Shown here piece by piece: positions 1 through 11,619 of a stretch of 41,218 bases of DNA. Location: assembly GCF_000003605.2 (NCBI RefSeq), contig NW_003149267.1:595662-636879 (forward strand), given 5' to 3'. Origin of the DNA: Saccoglossus kowalevskii. Its lineage: Eukaryota > Hemichordata > Enteropneusta > Harrimaniidae. The translations under genes and the position numbers were made by a program. The notes beneath the pieces were generated by a model. It was not told the DNA's origin. It saw only the letters and a list, made by a program, of their open reading frames with translations, and ran no database searches. Position 1 is the stretch's first letter; each line of letters begins with the position of its first letter.

Positions 1-120
1 GCTTTTGTGCCAATTCAACCAACTCATTTTTCTTCTTCCCAGCACATGGTATACGACGATCAGTTAAATATTTTTTAAATCGGGGACTCGCAGACGACTA
101 AAGTCACAGAAGACCGCCAT
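1..120 (-). pseudogene. SAP-domain-like protein, 5' end, frameshifted, runs off window
   Basis: Reading the minus strand from an ATG at 120, the first 16 codons give MAVFCDFSRLRVPDLK. The match to a SAP-type helix-turn-helix then continues only in another frame, with KKYLTDRRIPCAGKKKN followed by ELVELAQK to the window edge. The break lies in a run of six A (plus-strand T at 71-76); one more base would restore the frame. The pattern leucine-x-x-leucine, short basic helix, G-K-K-x-E-L-V-E-L is typical of SAP modules, which bind DNA or occur at the N-terminus of transposon-related proteins. An ETS-like CCGGAAGT lies upstream at 183-190. Either a true pseudogene or a homopolymer sequencing error; the rest of the gene is outside the window. 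The SAP assignment is by pattern only. Confidence 0.5.
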
Positions 121-294
121 GCAAATAAGCCTCTCAACGTTCAACGTTCTCCGCTGGTGGCGCCATTATTGCGATGTCGACACCGGAAGTGAGAAATGCG
201 TCTTTCCAGGTTATCCGCCGAGGGCGCACTTTATTGTGAAACGCGAGAATTAGTTTGTTATAGTGAAGTGTTCACTATAATGAAGCATGTAATA

Positions 295-502
295 CTGTGG
301 AATACTTTATTTTCGCTGGAATTAATTTTCGCTGAAAAGGCTTTTTGGGCGCTTTGTGTGGAATTTATTTTCACTGATTTTTGATGAGTTCAATATGAAA
401 TATAGGAAAAAAAATATATTCGCTGGATTTTATTTTCATGGAAACATCCCTTCAGCGAAAATAGCGAAAATAAATTCCAAGCGAAAATAAAGTATTCTAC
501 AG
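295..502 (+). mobile_element. MITE family A, copy 1 (TA-flanked, 208 bp)
   Basis: Near-perfect terminal inverted repeats: the left end is CTGTGGAATACTTTATTTTC and the right end is its complement with one change, ending CTACAG. TA dinucleotides flank both ends (293-294, 503-504), as expected for Tc1/mariner-type target duplication. There is no coding capacity. Copies at 28329-28536 and 39629-39820 are in the opposite orientation, and a degraded copy starts at 20140. Confidence 0.88.
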
Positions 503-1585
503 TACCTTATCTTTGCTTGTTATGACCAGGAGACGTGCAATGTGTTCATTACATCAAGAAATTTGTTATAAAGGTGTTCATTATATCAAGGTTACAATGT
601 ACTAAATGAATATACTAAACATGTACTATCAACACAACAAACCCATTCTCTTTAATTTTATAAATATTTATAAATTTCATAATTCTAACTAAACTATACT
701 TTCATTGATTGGTTGTTGGGTTCAACTACCATTGAAATTAATAAATATTCATAAAAATGAAAGGAATTGATTTGTTGTGTCTATATTAATGCATGTTGTG
801 ATTCAAGTCGATGTCTGTATGCACTAACATATCGCCGATACCAACATCATCCACCAGGCATCATCAAAAATTGATTCTTAATAACCAAACAAATTCCATA
901 ATCTGAAAAATTTCAACCTATGATGGAACTCAAGCAGAATGGGGTGGTCATACCATATTACTGTCAAAGTTGAATGACCATATTCACACAATAGGGATAA
1001 ATCCTTAATATTGTAGACGAGATTGAGTATAACTTCAACAGCGCCCCCATAGGCCACATTGTAACCGCGATTAGCACCTTCTCACAGACACACAAATTGT
1101 ATACAACAATACTCTTTGTGGAAGCTATCTGAACGCAATATCTAAATGCCGAATCGAATCGGTGTCCCACCAAACGTAATATACGTCCATATACCAAACA
1201 TCACAAGATTTACTTTCAGGATTCAGATTCCCTAGTTTATATGAACTAAATTCGCTGACCCTTGACCTAACACACGTAATCACACACAGATACAAATCAT
1301 TGCTAAACCGAGAACATGCTCTCGGCACAACAAAACCATTCATTTTATCTTAATACAGATATCAATTTCAGTTGAATCCAACCAGCCAGTTAATGGGTGC
1401 AGTAAGGAGGGCCAATTTAAACCACTCGTTTGGTCTATGAAATTTATAAATATTTATACAGATCACAGTCTTGAGGGTCGACTGTGTACAGATGAAGGGA
1501 ACAGGTTTGTTGTGCCGGGAGAACTATCTATACCTCCGGACCGAAAAATGATTATTATATAAAAAAAATACTGGCCAACTATCTA
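503..1585. other. Intergenic or intronic, no gene recognised
   Basis: AT-rich sequence with no convincing exon on either strand. I searched it for downstream exons of the TauD-like gene on the minus strand and saw none with a dioxygenase pattern. The motif TATAAATATTTATA-like occurs twice (about 660 and 1444). Confidence 0.5.
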
Positions 1586-1590
1586 CTTAC

Positions 1591-2068
1591 CAGTGTCTCC
1601 ATTGGTGGGTACGTGAACCATGTGGTAAACCGAATAACTGTATGGTTTGGGAAAGAACGTTCCGTCAATATGCCACCCAGTACGACCAACATTGGTACAT
1701 CCCTCGGACTCATCATTCGAAACACGAAATATATCTTGTGATGGTGACTTTGGATGTTTATAAAACGCCGACGATTCCAATTCTCCAAACCATCGGCTGA
1801 TTTGCACGTGTCTCTCTGGTGAAATGTCATGTTGATCTTTGAAAACCAAAATCCGGTGTTCGGTAACGTCTTTTTTTATCTGCGCAATAACTTCATCTGA
1901 AACATGTTTTCCTAGATCGATGCCGCGGACCTCGCAGCCCAATTTTATAGGCGTTAGTTTATAATATCCGTGCGCCATCACTGCGGACGTAGTCCTGAAA
2001 ACGCTGAAGCAACTGACGAAGGTCAGCTTTAGGGACAGTTGACGGAGAAAACCCGGAAGTCGAGCCAT
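1591..2068 (-). CDS. TauD/TfdA-family Fe(II)/2-oxoglutarate dioxygenase, first exon (partial)
   Basis: Codes for 159 residues plus one base, ending at a consensus donor (CTG|GTAAGT, phase 1, 1590/1591). The protein shows the TauD N-terminal half: residues 34-55 YYKLTPIKLGCEVRGIDLG, then ILVFKDQ (73-79), and the iron-binding HxD motif at 133-135 within RTGWHIDGTFFP. The distal histidine and the arginine that binds 2-oxoglutarate would lie in later exons, not found in the window. Residues 1-30 are rich in R/L/S and could be a mitochondrial presequence; a second Met at 31 (MAHGYYKL) starts the conserved domain and could be the real start. Family members hydroxylate small acids such as taurine or 2,4-D; the substrate here is unknown. 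Same strand as TRAPPC4, 3.1 kb away. Confidence 0.8.
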
Positions 2069-5000
2069 TTGAAAAACATGCTGACGCGCACGTAGACCTT
2101 AGATGACCTCTCTGCGCTTGTTCTAAATCAGGTGACAATGTGTGTTTGCAAATTAGGTCAATAGTCTCGCGGTCGATTATTCCCGCTCTATTAGTATTTT
2201 ATAGTAAAAATTTACCTCGCAGCAAATCATCGACTTTCATGATATATATTTATTTGACGTTACAATGACAAGAATTTATGCAGCAGTATAGACACTAAAA
2301 ACTACAGTTTCTATTTTCAAAATATAATTGTAGCCTTCACGATGTTGGATTTGCTGAGTCATGAAATAACTATCGTCAATGTGACGGAAGACAGCCATTA
2401 GGGGATGGGAGCAAAATATACGAACTGTTTAGCATTCATACTGATACAAATTATTTTAATATTGACCTTGAAACGTCTGTGGTAGTAAAAAGCTACAAAT
2501 GTTAAACCCCTGTCACAAATACATTTATACTAGGTAGCATTTTACTGTTATTCAAAGTACTAAATAGTCACAGTTGATTATTGTGAAAATTACAACCAAT
2601 TTCACCATCCGAAATTTGAAATAATCACCAACATGCTACTGCATCTTTTCTTAAACACGTTTGACAAAATACGAAGAATTGTTCATAACATTGCTGTGAG
2701 ATAACAGATAAAGAGCTTGTTGATGGTTTTGATATGTAATTCGAAATAAGAAAAATGCCCAGGTAAATGACAAATAAAACAAAACATTAATTTAGTGGCA
2801 TGTTTTTTTTTCTCTTTTTGATCTTGAAATAAATAAACTGAAACTTTACATTCCAAGAAAAGCAATTCAATTGATTAGGAGTTGAAACAAAAAATCGCTT
2901 TTGGTTTAGCAGTTTTCGGGGAAATTGCAAGTAACGTAACCGTCATAACGAATAGAGTACATACATTTCTTAAGATTCAAAGATACGTGCTTTTTTTGGA
3001 CTGTGATAAAAACGAAACGAAACGAAACAAAACGAAACGGAGTGACACGCATAAATTAAACTGTAATCAGAGAAAATGGGTTTTATACGCAAATATTGGC
3101 CGAAAATAATAATGTTTTAATTAGTAAATGGCTCGTTTTGCAAAAATCTGTACAACACGCACAATATTCACAATTGTAGGACGAAACTTGATCAGTATAT
3201 TTACCTTTCAGTCGTGTATATAACTACATAAAACATTTGCCGAAAACAATGGGATTCTAATTAGTAAACGGTTCTTTTCGCTAATTACAGATAATCAGAA
3301 AACTGTAAATATTGTGATTGACGTGACGAAGCATGTATTGTAAATTGCAAATGACCCCACTGTGATGATGCATTCGTTGTGGAATATGGAAAAAGGGCCC
3401 GGGGCATGCGCACTGCATGACGTAGACATATTCATGAATATTATTCAGGTGAAATTATTAATAGAGGGGGGGGCAAGGGTTATTTTCGTTCAACAAAATT
3501 GCAATATTTTTTTTGTTCGTACAACGTAAATTGAAAAAATAAATTCCGTAATTCTGTAATCACAGGCTAGACGTACAACGTAATCAATCAAATATTTGTT
3601 CGTACACTGTAAAAATGTGTCATTTTTCTCGGTACGTACAAGAATTTACATCCAAATAAAAAAAAAGTCGTAAAGAATAGTCCAGGGGAATTACATTTTC
3701 GAAACTGTAAAACGACTAGATGACACAATTCACTGCAAAAATCAATTTTCACTGTAAACTGTAAAAACGTCTTCTTTTCCTTGTAAATTGTAAAAAGCCC
3801 CTTTTTATTTCCCGTAAAACTGTATCAGCTACCCCCCTTGCTCCCTCTCTTAATAGAAAGCATTTAGTATGAAACGCCGGAATCACGTATATTCGATCTT
3901 CACCCCCACTCTGTATATTGTGGTTATTTGAAGACTGTAAACGCTTTCTATCATACTAAACTGGTCACCAAATTTAACAACTGCTTTTTCGTTTTACAAT
4001 GAAATCTAAATGGCTCCGCCAAGCCGAAATAGGTCTCGAATACATACAGCGCCACCAGTGGCTGTTCCCGGCTTCATGCGTCAAGATGACAGACAGTGAC
4101 CGCGTGGTGGCGCCATTTAATAAACAAATTGATGTACTAGCATCAAAAGCAATTATGCAATCAAATAACACCTGGTCATCAATGGTAGTATGGTTTTACA
4201 ATACTAAGAAAAAAATGCATTTCACACTATTTGTGTATCAGGGTTTATATATATATATATTTATTCAGCTTCAAACAAAGTATGTACACACGAAACAGAG
4301 TGCCTTACTGATATTTTTCAAAAAAGTGCTTGATGATGCTGATTTTGGTGAACTCTACTGATATTAAATTTGCCAGTAATAGAGACAAGGTGTAAAATAT
4401 TAAATTATGACCAACAAAGTAACATCTAAGTGTCTGTTAATAGAATCAGTCAAATTAGAGACTTTCTCGATGTAACAGAAAATATACTGATACAGATCAA
4501 TATTGTAGGAATATGTATACAAGTCAATTTTACCAGGAAGATGTCTCCAAACACATGCGAGTCCAGATTTAAGTAATTTTATTCATTTTGCTGACACTGA
4601 TTGACTACATGAATTCTGATGATAATTGGTCCACAGCGGCCATATTTGCCCACTCACATTAAAGCATCCTTTAATGCATACAGTTTAAAAATTGATGTAT
4701 ATTTTGAAATGGCTTTGAAATAATACATAATATTTATATTAAGAATTCAGAAATGAGGGTACGCAACTGGTGTGATATGAATATGAAAATATAAAGTCAT
4801 GAGAATTGTTCAGAAAATCGCAAGCTTACATTTCTAGAAATATTATGTAGATGAGTAATGTGAATGTTTGTCTTGATCATTTTTTCTAGTGCCTTTGCAT
4901 ATTCGCAACGTATGTTTTACAAGCTTTTGGAATACGCTGATAATCTCATTCACTTCTGCTATCACAATCAAACCTTTCCATGTGTTCTCTATATTCTTCG

Positions 5001-5120
5001 ATGCCATTGGTTGAAATAAGTTTGATTAATGCATGCAGGGAACTCGCGAGGTCATGTGATCTTTAATGCATACCACCGTACAAATGTATCAAATTTGCAT
5101 ATTCTTATCTCATACAATAA
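2069..5120. other. Intergenic region, low-complexity tracts only
   Basis: No exon recognised. It contains an (AACGA)n-like tract at about 3010-3040; a degenerate array at 3480-3830 in which short units related to ACTGTAAAA and ACAACGTAA recur; an imperfect inverted repeat spanning about 3851-3962 (TAGAAAGCATTTAGTATGA against its mutated complement); and a TA repeat near 4248. The open frame at 3999-4361 (+) has no recognisable domain. Confidence 0.5.
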
Positions 5121-5126
5121 TTTATT
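5121..5126 (-). terminator. Polyadenylation signal AATAAA for TRAPPC4
   Basis: On the minus strand AATAAA lies 43 bases after the TRAPPC4 stop codon, a normal spacing for a compact 3' UTR. Confidence 0.55.
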
Positions 5127-5168
5127 TTTCCAATATCAATACTAAGTCTACACATGTCAATACTGAGT

Positions 5169-8100
5169 CTATACACTGGCTGTATACATCCCCGCACGTT
5201 CAGACTGTTCTAACGCAGATAATATATTACTTTCAAACAGTTCACATCTGTAAAAAAAAAATAAGACAGTGCTTAAATTTCGAATTTAATTAAGTTTCCT
5301 GCATTATCATTATGACAACAGGTATTAAGAACTATTATTGTAGCAGTATGGCCACCAATATCTTAACAGCAGTGTTCAAAATATCAACTATGCAAAGAGT
5401 CTATATTTAAATTATGTCTATGGGTGTATAGAAGGTGGCAACCAGTTTCCAGTATGCAAATCACACTCCATGGTAGTGTATCTGGTTGAAGTGCTCCACG
5501 AAATGGCATGTTTGGTGATTAGAATGCATGGAAGTACTGTAAAATGACTAATTTTCACTGGGTTTAAATTTCGCTGATTTACCATTTCAGGCATATTTAG
5601 TGGGTTTGAAATTCACTGTTTTATCATTTAGATAATGTGTTTTATGCTAAATTTTACATATTCGCTGGGTTTTAATTTAGCACATTTTCCAGTCAGCGAA
5701 ATAAGCAAAATTAAAACGCAGTGAATAATTAACCCTTTTACAGTACTTTATTTTATTTATGGCATACTACCATGAATACATACTTAGAATACAATTATAA
5801 TTTTGGTTTACAGTTGAGCAAGATTTAAGCACATGGTTTCAAATCGACTTTTAATCACAGGTTTAATTCAAACCAAAATGTTGATCCAAATTTGACTAAA
5901 CCCTAATATAACAATCGTATGCACAGTAAATGATGTGTGGGCCATTCAAATCACATTTCCCATGATGCACTGGTGCAATCCAAGGCAAATGCGTTTTCTC
6001 ACCTAATTGGCATGTCCAATGAATAAAATGGATTCTTCAAAGCAAAATCAGAATAAATTTCATAAATCTTTTTTAGTAAACTTTCCACTCCGCCTTGTCT
6101 TGGATCTGTTAAAACTATAAATTTTATACCTAAAAAATAGGAATAAAAAAAACGTTGTGTAATAAGGAATTATTATTATTTTATTACGGCATATGGAAAG
6201 TGGCAAAATATTGGATATTTCACGTTAGTGAAGGTGAAAAACCCATCAACAATTAATTATGGGTGTGCTCCCATAGTTAATATATACAGCTATGCGCCGC
6301 TGTTTTGACCACACTTTTCTACCGATCTTTTTGAACCCCAATTTTAAGATTTTTGGCTATTTGAGAAAAATTTAGTTCATTTTTTGTCAAGAAACGCTAA
6401 TTTTTGGTGCCATATGTTTCAACCTGCTGAGGTAGCATGGGCAATCATCATCAACCAAGCCGTAAAATGGAACATGAAGCCTGGCTACTCATCTGGTCAA
6501 GTTTAGCAAATCAGTTTCACAACACCCGTGATTTGTGTGCCAAACTCACTGGGAAAAGATTGAGTTTAAGCGCCATAAAATTAAAGCTATACAAGGATGG
6601 TCATCTTTGAGGCTGTGTTCTCAAGAAGAAACCAAAACTACAACCTTGACACATCGCAGCGCAGTTGCAATTTACAAGTCAACCCATCGAGTGAACTCTG
6701 GCGCATTGGGCTCAAGTTATCTGGTCGGACGAATCAAAGTTTATGGTGTTTCGTACCTATGAAAATTTGTTCGTACGTCAGGGAAAAAGGTGAAGAGTAT
6801 GAGTTGGAGTGTGTTAAATCAACAATAAAATTCGGTGGTGGAAGCGTCATGGTGTGCGGGTGTTTTTTGGATACTGGCTTAGGATCGATATTTGGATATC
6901 CTACAAAACAAAATGATACCGTCGGCCCAAAGAATCATTGGACTAGATTTCTATTTCCAACAGTGTAATACCCCAGTTCATACAGCATTGGCAGTGAATA
7001 AATAAATTCACAAGACTGTGGATATCTTTTCGGCAACTTCAACGCTTTTGAATTGACCTGCACAGTCTCCAGATTTGAACCCTATTGAGAACCTTCGGGA
7101 GTTGATCGATTTAGAGGTGCATTCTCGACCAGTCGCTAACATCAAGGATTTATATGCGGTATAAAAGAAGGTTGGAGACTATTCCAGGTGAACATGTGTC
7201 GGAAAACTCATCAACATGTATTATGAAAATTTCATATGAAAAACGTTCCCAAATAGCAGTACGGCCATATGTGCACAGCACCATCTTCTTAACAATAATT
7301 GCAAGATTAATTAAAATAAAAAAATATGACATAATATGTAATTACTGTAATCGCTGTATTAGTAGCGTATTTTAATGGAAGTGAACAATTTGAATTTATT
7401 TTACGCTGGGTCGTTAAAGATGCAATATGGATGAATAGTATTTTTGTTTGACACTGCTTATTGATAAATACATTGGACTTTGATGTATGATGAAATTAAA
7501 AGGTTTTTCTTTTATCACACATCTATATATTCACGAAGCAATGAAATTCTCAAATTTGCATATGCACTGGTTGTGTTGGTACATACAATAACAATCACCG
7601 AATATGAATTATTAGCGGTTTTGATTTTTATTCTTACGAATACTGTTGTGTATAATGCAACATTTTGAGTTGACGATAAATCATAATCCGATATGGTCTT
7701 TAGTATGGAGTATCGTACAACAATATTACAAAAATGTATGATTTCATCCATCTAGCATCAATAAAATATGAATTAATTTGACCATTGGCACACCTCTGTC
7801 ATTTACGTAATGGCACATGCACTATTAATAGAGCAAATACAGTATACATATCCATGCTATTGCTATTTTCAATGGTACCAAAATATTGATTTTATTTGGC
7901 ATAATAGAAAACATGGCTTACCAGTGAGTGTTTGAAAACAATGTAATTTAAATGTATCTACTTCCAACACTTCAATACCTGAAGACCTGACATCCGGTGA
8001 TAGCTGGCAGCTAATTACAAATAATCTATAAATAAAAGAATATATGGTGATATAAAAATGAAAATCAGTGCCTTATTCTCAAAATATTAATTTTTTAAAT

Positions 8101-9453
8101 CTAATTTGAACAGATATGTTACCCAAAAAGCTAAAAATCCACATACCCTAGTGGTGTTTCCACTCATTAACATTCTTGTTGAATTATTCACTTACAAAAA
8201 AGCTCTCCAATATTATAGGACAAATGAGACCAATTTTTCCAACAAACATAAGCCAAAATTTTACTGGCCTGTGATCATACATTGATTAATGATATACCCA
8301 ACTTTGAAAAAGATTACTTGAGTTATTACGGTCACAAGAAATTGTTAACAACGACAACAACGACAGACATGGTTACCTCTACATCTCGGTTCCATCATTA
8401 CAGGCAAGGTAATAAAAATGAGAGACAATACTATATATATTATTATATATGATGTATGGAGCTGAGGGGTTAATCATTGAAATCATGGTGGGGGCGGAAG
8501 AGAGTTATCAGAGCAATTTTCTGTACATTTTGATTGTTCTTGAATGTGCCATCATTCTCCTCTCAACACCTCTCTGTATCTAGCTTGCAAATTTACAAAT
8601 CTTCTAACCTCCTCTAAGTTTTAAATGAATGACCCCCTAGGGTAGATACAATGTAAGTGAAATCTATGACTTACGAATGAAACATACTGGCCAACATGAT
8701 TCGCTCATTTGAGGATAATTTAGGTCTTCCAAACTTGATGGCAATTGGATAATTTTCTGAATCAGCGATGACATCTAATACGTCACGGCCATCTTCTAAT
8801 CCTCTACCAGTCACTGTCTCACCATTGATTGCCAGTAGTGTATGACCAACTAAAACACAAAATATATCATCAATATGCATGCTTTTATTACTAATGTTGG
8901 ATCAAGAAATTGTTTTCCCCGTCTCACACATGGAAATTGAAGCTACATTGATGTGTAGAAAACCTGTCACTGACCTCTTTTACATTATGCAGACATTTAT
9001 TTTCCATGTATCCACGAGTCAAAATCCGACCTCCACCCCTCACCCTCCGTCTTTTAAATGACCCACCCCATAAATCGGGTACACACATCAAATCTGTAAA
9101 TGACATTTCGGGACGTCTATCGATCAGCTACGGGACATGCATTATGACTGTCAATCACGAATTTTGTTAGCTCCATGATTCGACTAACGCGGTGGTTAAT
9201 GTTCCCAGTTCATTTAAATAATGGAGAAGCTCGTGACATGATTTATTTTCCGGGTATCCACAAAATGTTACATATTACCTTTGATGCCGTCACGTTGTCC
9301 AAAGGATACAACCACTCTTTCATCTACGATCTTAAGAACAAGTTCCAGAGGATAGCTGAAGGTTTTTTCTACTTCTGTTTTAGCTGATGTGTGGTCCATT
9401 TGATAAATTAATCCACCAGCTCTATTCACAACATAAACAGCGAAGATCGCCAT
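5169..9453 (-). CDS. TRAPPC4: TRAPPC4 (synbindin), TRAPP complex subunit 4, complete
   Basis: Five exons on the minus strand: 9279-9453, 8675-8849, 7922-8025, 6003-6129 and 5169-5247, all with GT/AG borders and matching phases (1,2,1,2). They join to 660 nt, 219 residues, the same length as I recall for human TRAPPC4. The start [17 protein letters not shown] is the conserved longin strand; exon 2 carries the PDZ-like insert ([10 protein letters not shown]) and [20 protein letters not shown]; exon 3 has [20 protein letters not shown]; exon 4 has TDPRQGG and [20 protein letters not shown]; exon 5 begins CELFESN and ends AGMYTASV, a diverged C-terminus. TRAPPC4 is a core subunit of the TRAPP tethering and Rab1-activating complexes at ER-Golgi membranes. 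Intron 4 contains a MITE (5537-5743) and intron 3 a Tc1 transposase relic. No frameshift or missing core segment is seen. Confidence 0.97.
5537..5743 (+). mobile_element. MITE family B, copy 1 (TA-flanked, 207 bp), in TRAPPC4 intron 4
   Basis: Starts CTGTAAAATGAC and ends with TTTTACAG; TA at 5535-5536 and 5744-5745. Near-identical copies lie at 21915-22122 and 33558-33764. It is non-coding. The inner sequence repeats blocks like TTTTCACTGGGTTT and ATTTCGCTGATT, and the right half contains their complements. Confidence 0.88.
6420..7330 (+). pseudogene. Tc1/mariner transposase relic in TRAPPC4 intron 3
   Basis: Translating across several frames and stops gives an ordered Tc1-like transposase: an N-terminal remnant (about 6437-6600), KKKPKLQP (about 6625), the first catalytic Asp in [12 protein letters not shown] (about 6718-6755), [13 protein letters not shown] (about 6950-6990), and [14 protein letters not shown] (about 7078-7120), which holds the third catalytic acid. 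The second catalytic Asp, normally in QQDNxPxH, is Cys here. Many stops interrupt the frame, so the element is dead. It lies on the strand opposite to TRAPPC4. I could not identify its terminal inverted repeats with confidence; an imperfect palindrome at about 6253-6282 may be unrelated. Confidence 0.8.
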
Positions 9454-9811
9454 TTTGAAAAAACGTTCAACAACTGATGGCGCTGTTCATGAAAATGAAC
9501 AACATTATGCTTGACCATTATGCGTAGGTTCGCTTTTGGGGTCACTTTAGGTTCGCTGAACCATGGAGCTAAAATAAGTTTAGCTCCATGGCTGAACTGT
9601 GCGTCAGATCACGTGACCCTTGCGCGTAGAGGCGGGGACCAGCCAACACTTTAGATGGATTCGGCGACTGCTGACATATGAGAAAAAACGTACACATATA
9701 TTGTCCCCGTGCATTTTATGTCGATTGACGGAGACGGGATATTAGTGATGAGACCAATTTGGCGAATTTTTGTTCACAAAATTATGTTTTTTTTTCTTTG
9801 AAACAGATTAA
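9454..9811. promoter_or_regulatory. TRAPPC4 upstream region with two hairpins
   Basis: Directly upstream of the TRAPPC4 ATG. It holds a small palindrome at about 9486-9501 (GTTCAT-GAAA-ATGAAC) and a perfect 13-bp stem with a 5-base loop at 9561-9591 (stem CCATGGAGCTAAA). No TATA box is evident. Promoter function is inferred only from position. Confidence 0.4.
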
Positions 9812-9968
9812 AGCGGGAGGGTCTTCACCTGCGCACGCCCGGGATTGGAGTCCCAAGCGACGATAACATCACACGCTAAGAACACAAAGGCTCATGGGCA
9901 GACACTTGTTTGTAAACAATGACACGCTATGGCCATTTGACGCATGCGCAGGTGACGACTCCCCCGCT
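9812..9968 (+). mobile_element. MITE family C, copy 1 (TTAA-flanked, 157 bp)
   Basis: Ends AGCGGGAGGG... and ...CCCCGCT form imperfect inverted repeats of about 25 bp (both reach CACCTGCGCA). The element is bounded by TTAA at 9808-9811 and 9969-9972, the piggyBac-type target site. It is much more GC-rich than its surroundings and does not code. A second copy lies at 17219-17368. Confidence 0.82.
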
Positions 9969-10529
9969 TTAAAGGTTGAAATCAAGGGAGTTTACACATA
10001 AATTGACTTCTTGTTTGCACTTTCTTTAATATACCATAAACTATGTTGTAAAGAACTCAATGACTTTCAAATATAAATATTAGCAGCCGACTCGTCTGGG
10101 CATTTTCATTTAATTCTGATATATGTTTCACCGGACCCATATCTGATCCTGTGTGCAAAACGATATTTCAACATGTAAGCTTTTCCTTGGTGAATATGTC
10201 CCACCATTTAGCTACCAACACGAAGAATACACATGTGAATGTGTGTATATTTTACTGTGAAAATATGATAGCCATCAATTTGGGATTTTAAGCATTCTTG
10301 CGACCCCAAAAGTACAGATAAACCCATTTGTGGTTTTCTGTGCTTGTTTTTTATCTGTTTTTGCTGTCACTATTTTGTTGTTGTTGTTGTTGTTGTTTTT
10401 TGTGTAAAATAAATAAATGTATTATAATGTTTGTTCGCCATCCGTTAATAAAAGCTACGCACTGGGACAGCCAGAAATAGAATAACAGAATTGACACAGG
10501 GGTAATTTATTCAATATACTAGAGTATAT

Positions 10530-10604
10530 TCAAAAACGGATGTCAATGTCTTGTTCTGACAAACCCGTTCAATGGGTCAAACCAAGGACATCTCGCCATT
10601 AGGC
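10530..10604 (+). repeat. Duplicated segment, copy 1
   Basis: It shares long identical runs such as GGGTCAAACCAAGGACAT and CGCCATTAGGC with 10816-10884, in direct orientation and about 285 bp apart. Neither copy codes for a recognisable protein. Confidence 0.75.
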
Positions 10605-10815
10605 TGGCACGGTAGAAGAAGTGTTTCCTTCATTTAGTTGTAAATTAAATTACATGTGAGGGCGATGTTCCTGCACACATTTCGTTTATCTATCAACTGT
10701 AACTGTTGATTGCCTGCCTGCCAAATTGGATAAATGTTGCATGGGGAATTATAAATATTCTATATACTAGTATTCGCTCAAATATTAACGTGCAATTTAC
10801 TATTAATTAATTAAT

Positions 10816-10884
10816 TCATAAACGGTGGTCAATGTCTTGCTCTGACATTTAACGGGTCAAACCAAGGACATCGCGCCATTAGGC
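10816..10884 (+). repeat. Duplicated segment, copy 2
   Basis: Partner of 10530-10604, in the same orientation, with a few small indels and substitutions (AACGGGTCAAACC, ATCGCGCCATTAGGC). Confidence 0.75.
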
Positions 10885-11619
10885 ACTTTATTTTAATTTA
10901 CTATTACTAATTCTTTCCATCTCCTCACTTAGTAAAGCGTAAAGACTCCATATTTACAGTTTCACAAGATGCACGAATGACGTTGATTTCTTGATGACTT
11001 AAACTCAAATTGCTATTGAATCATATATTTTGCAGGGTTATCCATGGACGTACTAACATGGGCACGTCCATGGGTTATTCCCGTTGATGCTGCAGCAATG
11101 CACGACTTTTACCCCAGCACCAAGCATTAATAACTGTAAAGTAGCCACTGACTAACACCAACTCTAATCGTATTTCCATGGTACTAACGCATCGCCAGTA
11201 CATCCAGGCAATAATAAAATTATTATCATCGGTAAATTTCATTTTTTATCTCAATTTATGCTCTATACTAACAATATTTGTTCGCGCCATTACCAGAGCC
11301 ATTACCAGTTAAAGTGCTTAAACGAGATCGTAACATTCTAGAACGATTGGTAAGCTAACCCCAAGAAACACAAATGTTGATATAATGTTTTTAAGTCTTG
11401 TCTGTCATATAATATCGTATTACATGTACTTGAAATAGTTTGTGGATGTATGGCCTGGTATCCAATGCAATATATAGTTATTAATAACAACTACCGTGCT
11501 TATCAAGGTACCCGGGCACTCACCTATTACAGGGCTGGTATAGGGAGTGGCATACCTAGACATCAGTCGTATGCATAGCACGTGTACAAAACAGGTGAAT
11601 TGGTCATTGTTCAGGTAGC

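Larger units (their letters stand above)
9973..11619. other. Intergenic region between divergent TRAPPC4 and P450 genes
   Basis: No exon recognised. It contains a (TTG)n tract at about 10376-10398 and a duplicated block of about 70 bp (10530-10604 and 10816-10884). The stretch before 11620 should hold the P450 promoter; I see no clear core element. Confidence 0.5.

Noticed and set aside
3999-4361. 120-residue plus-strand frame
   Set aside because: No domain; ends in simple TA sequence; the antisense frame is equally open, so likely chance.
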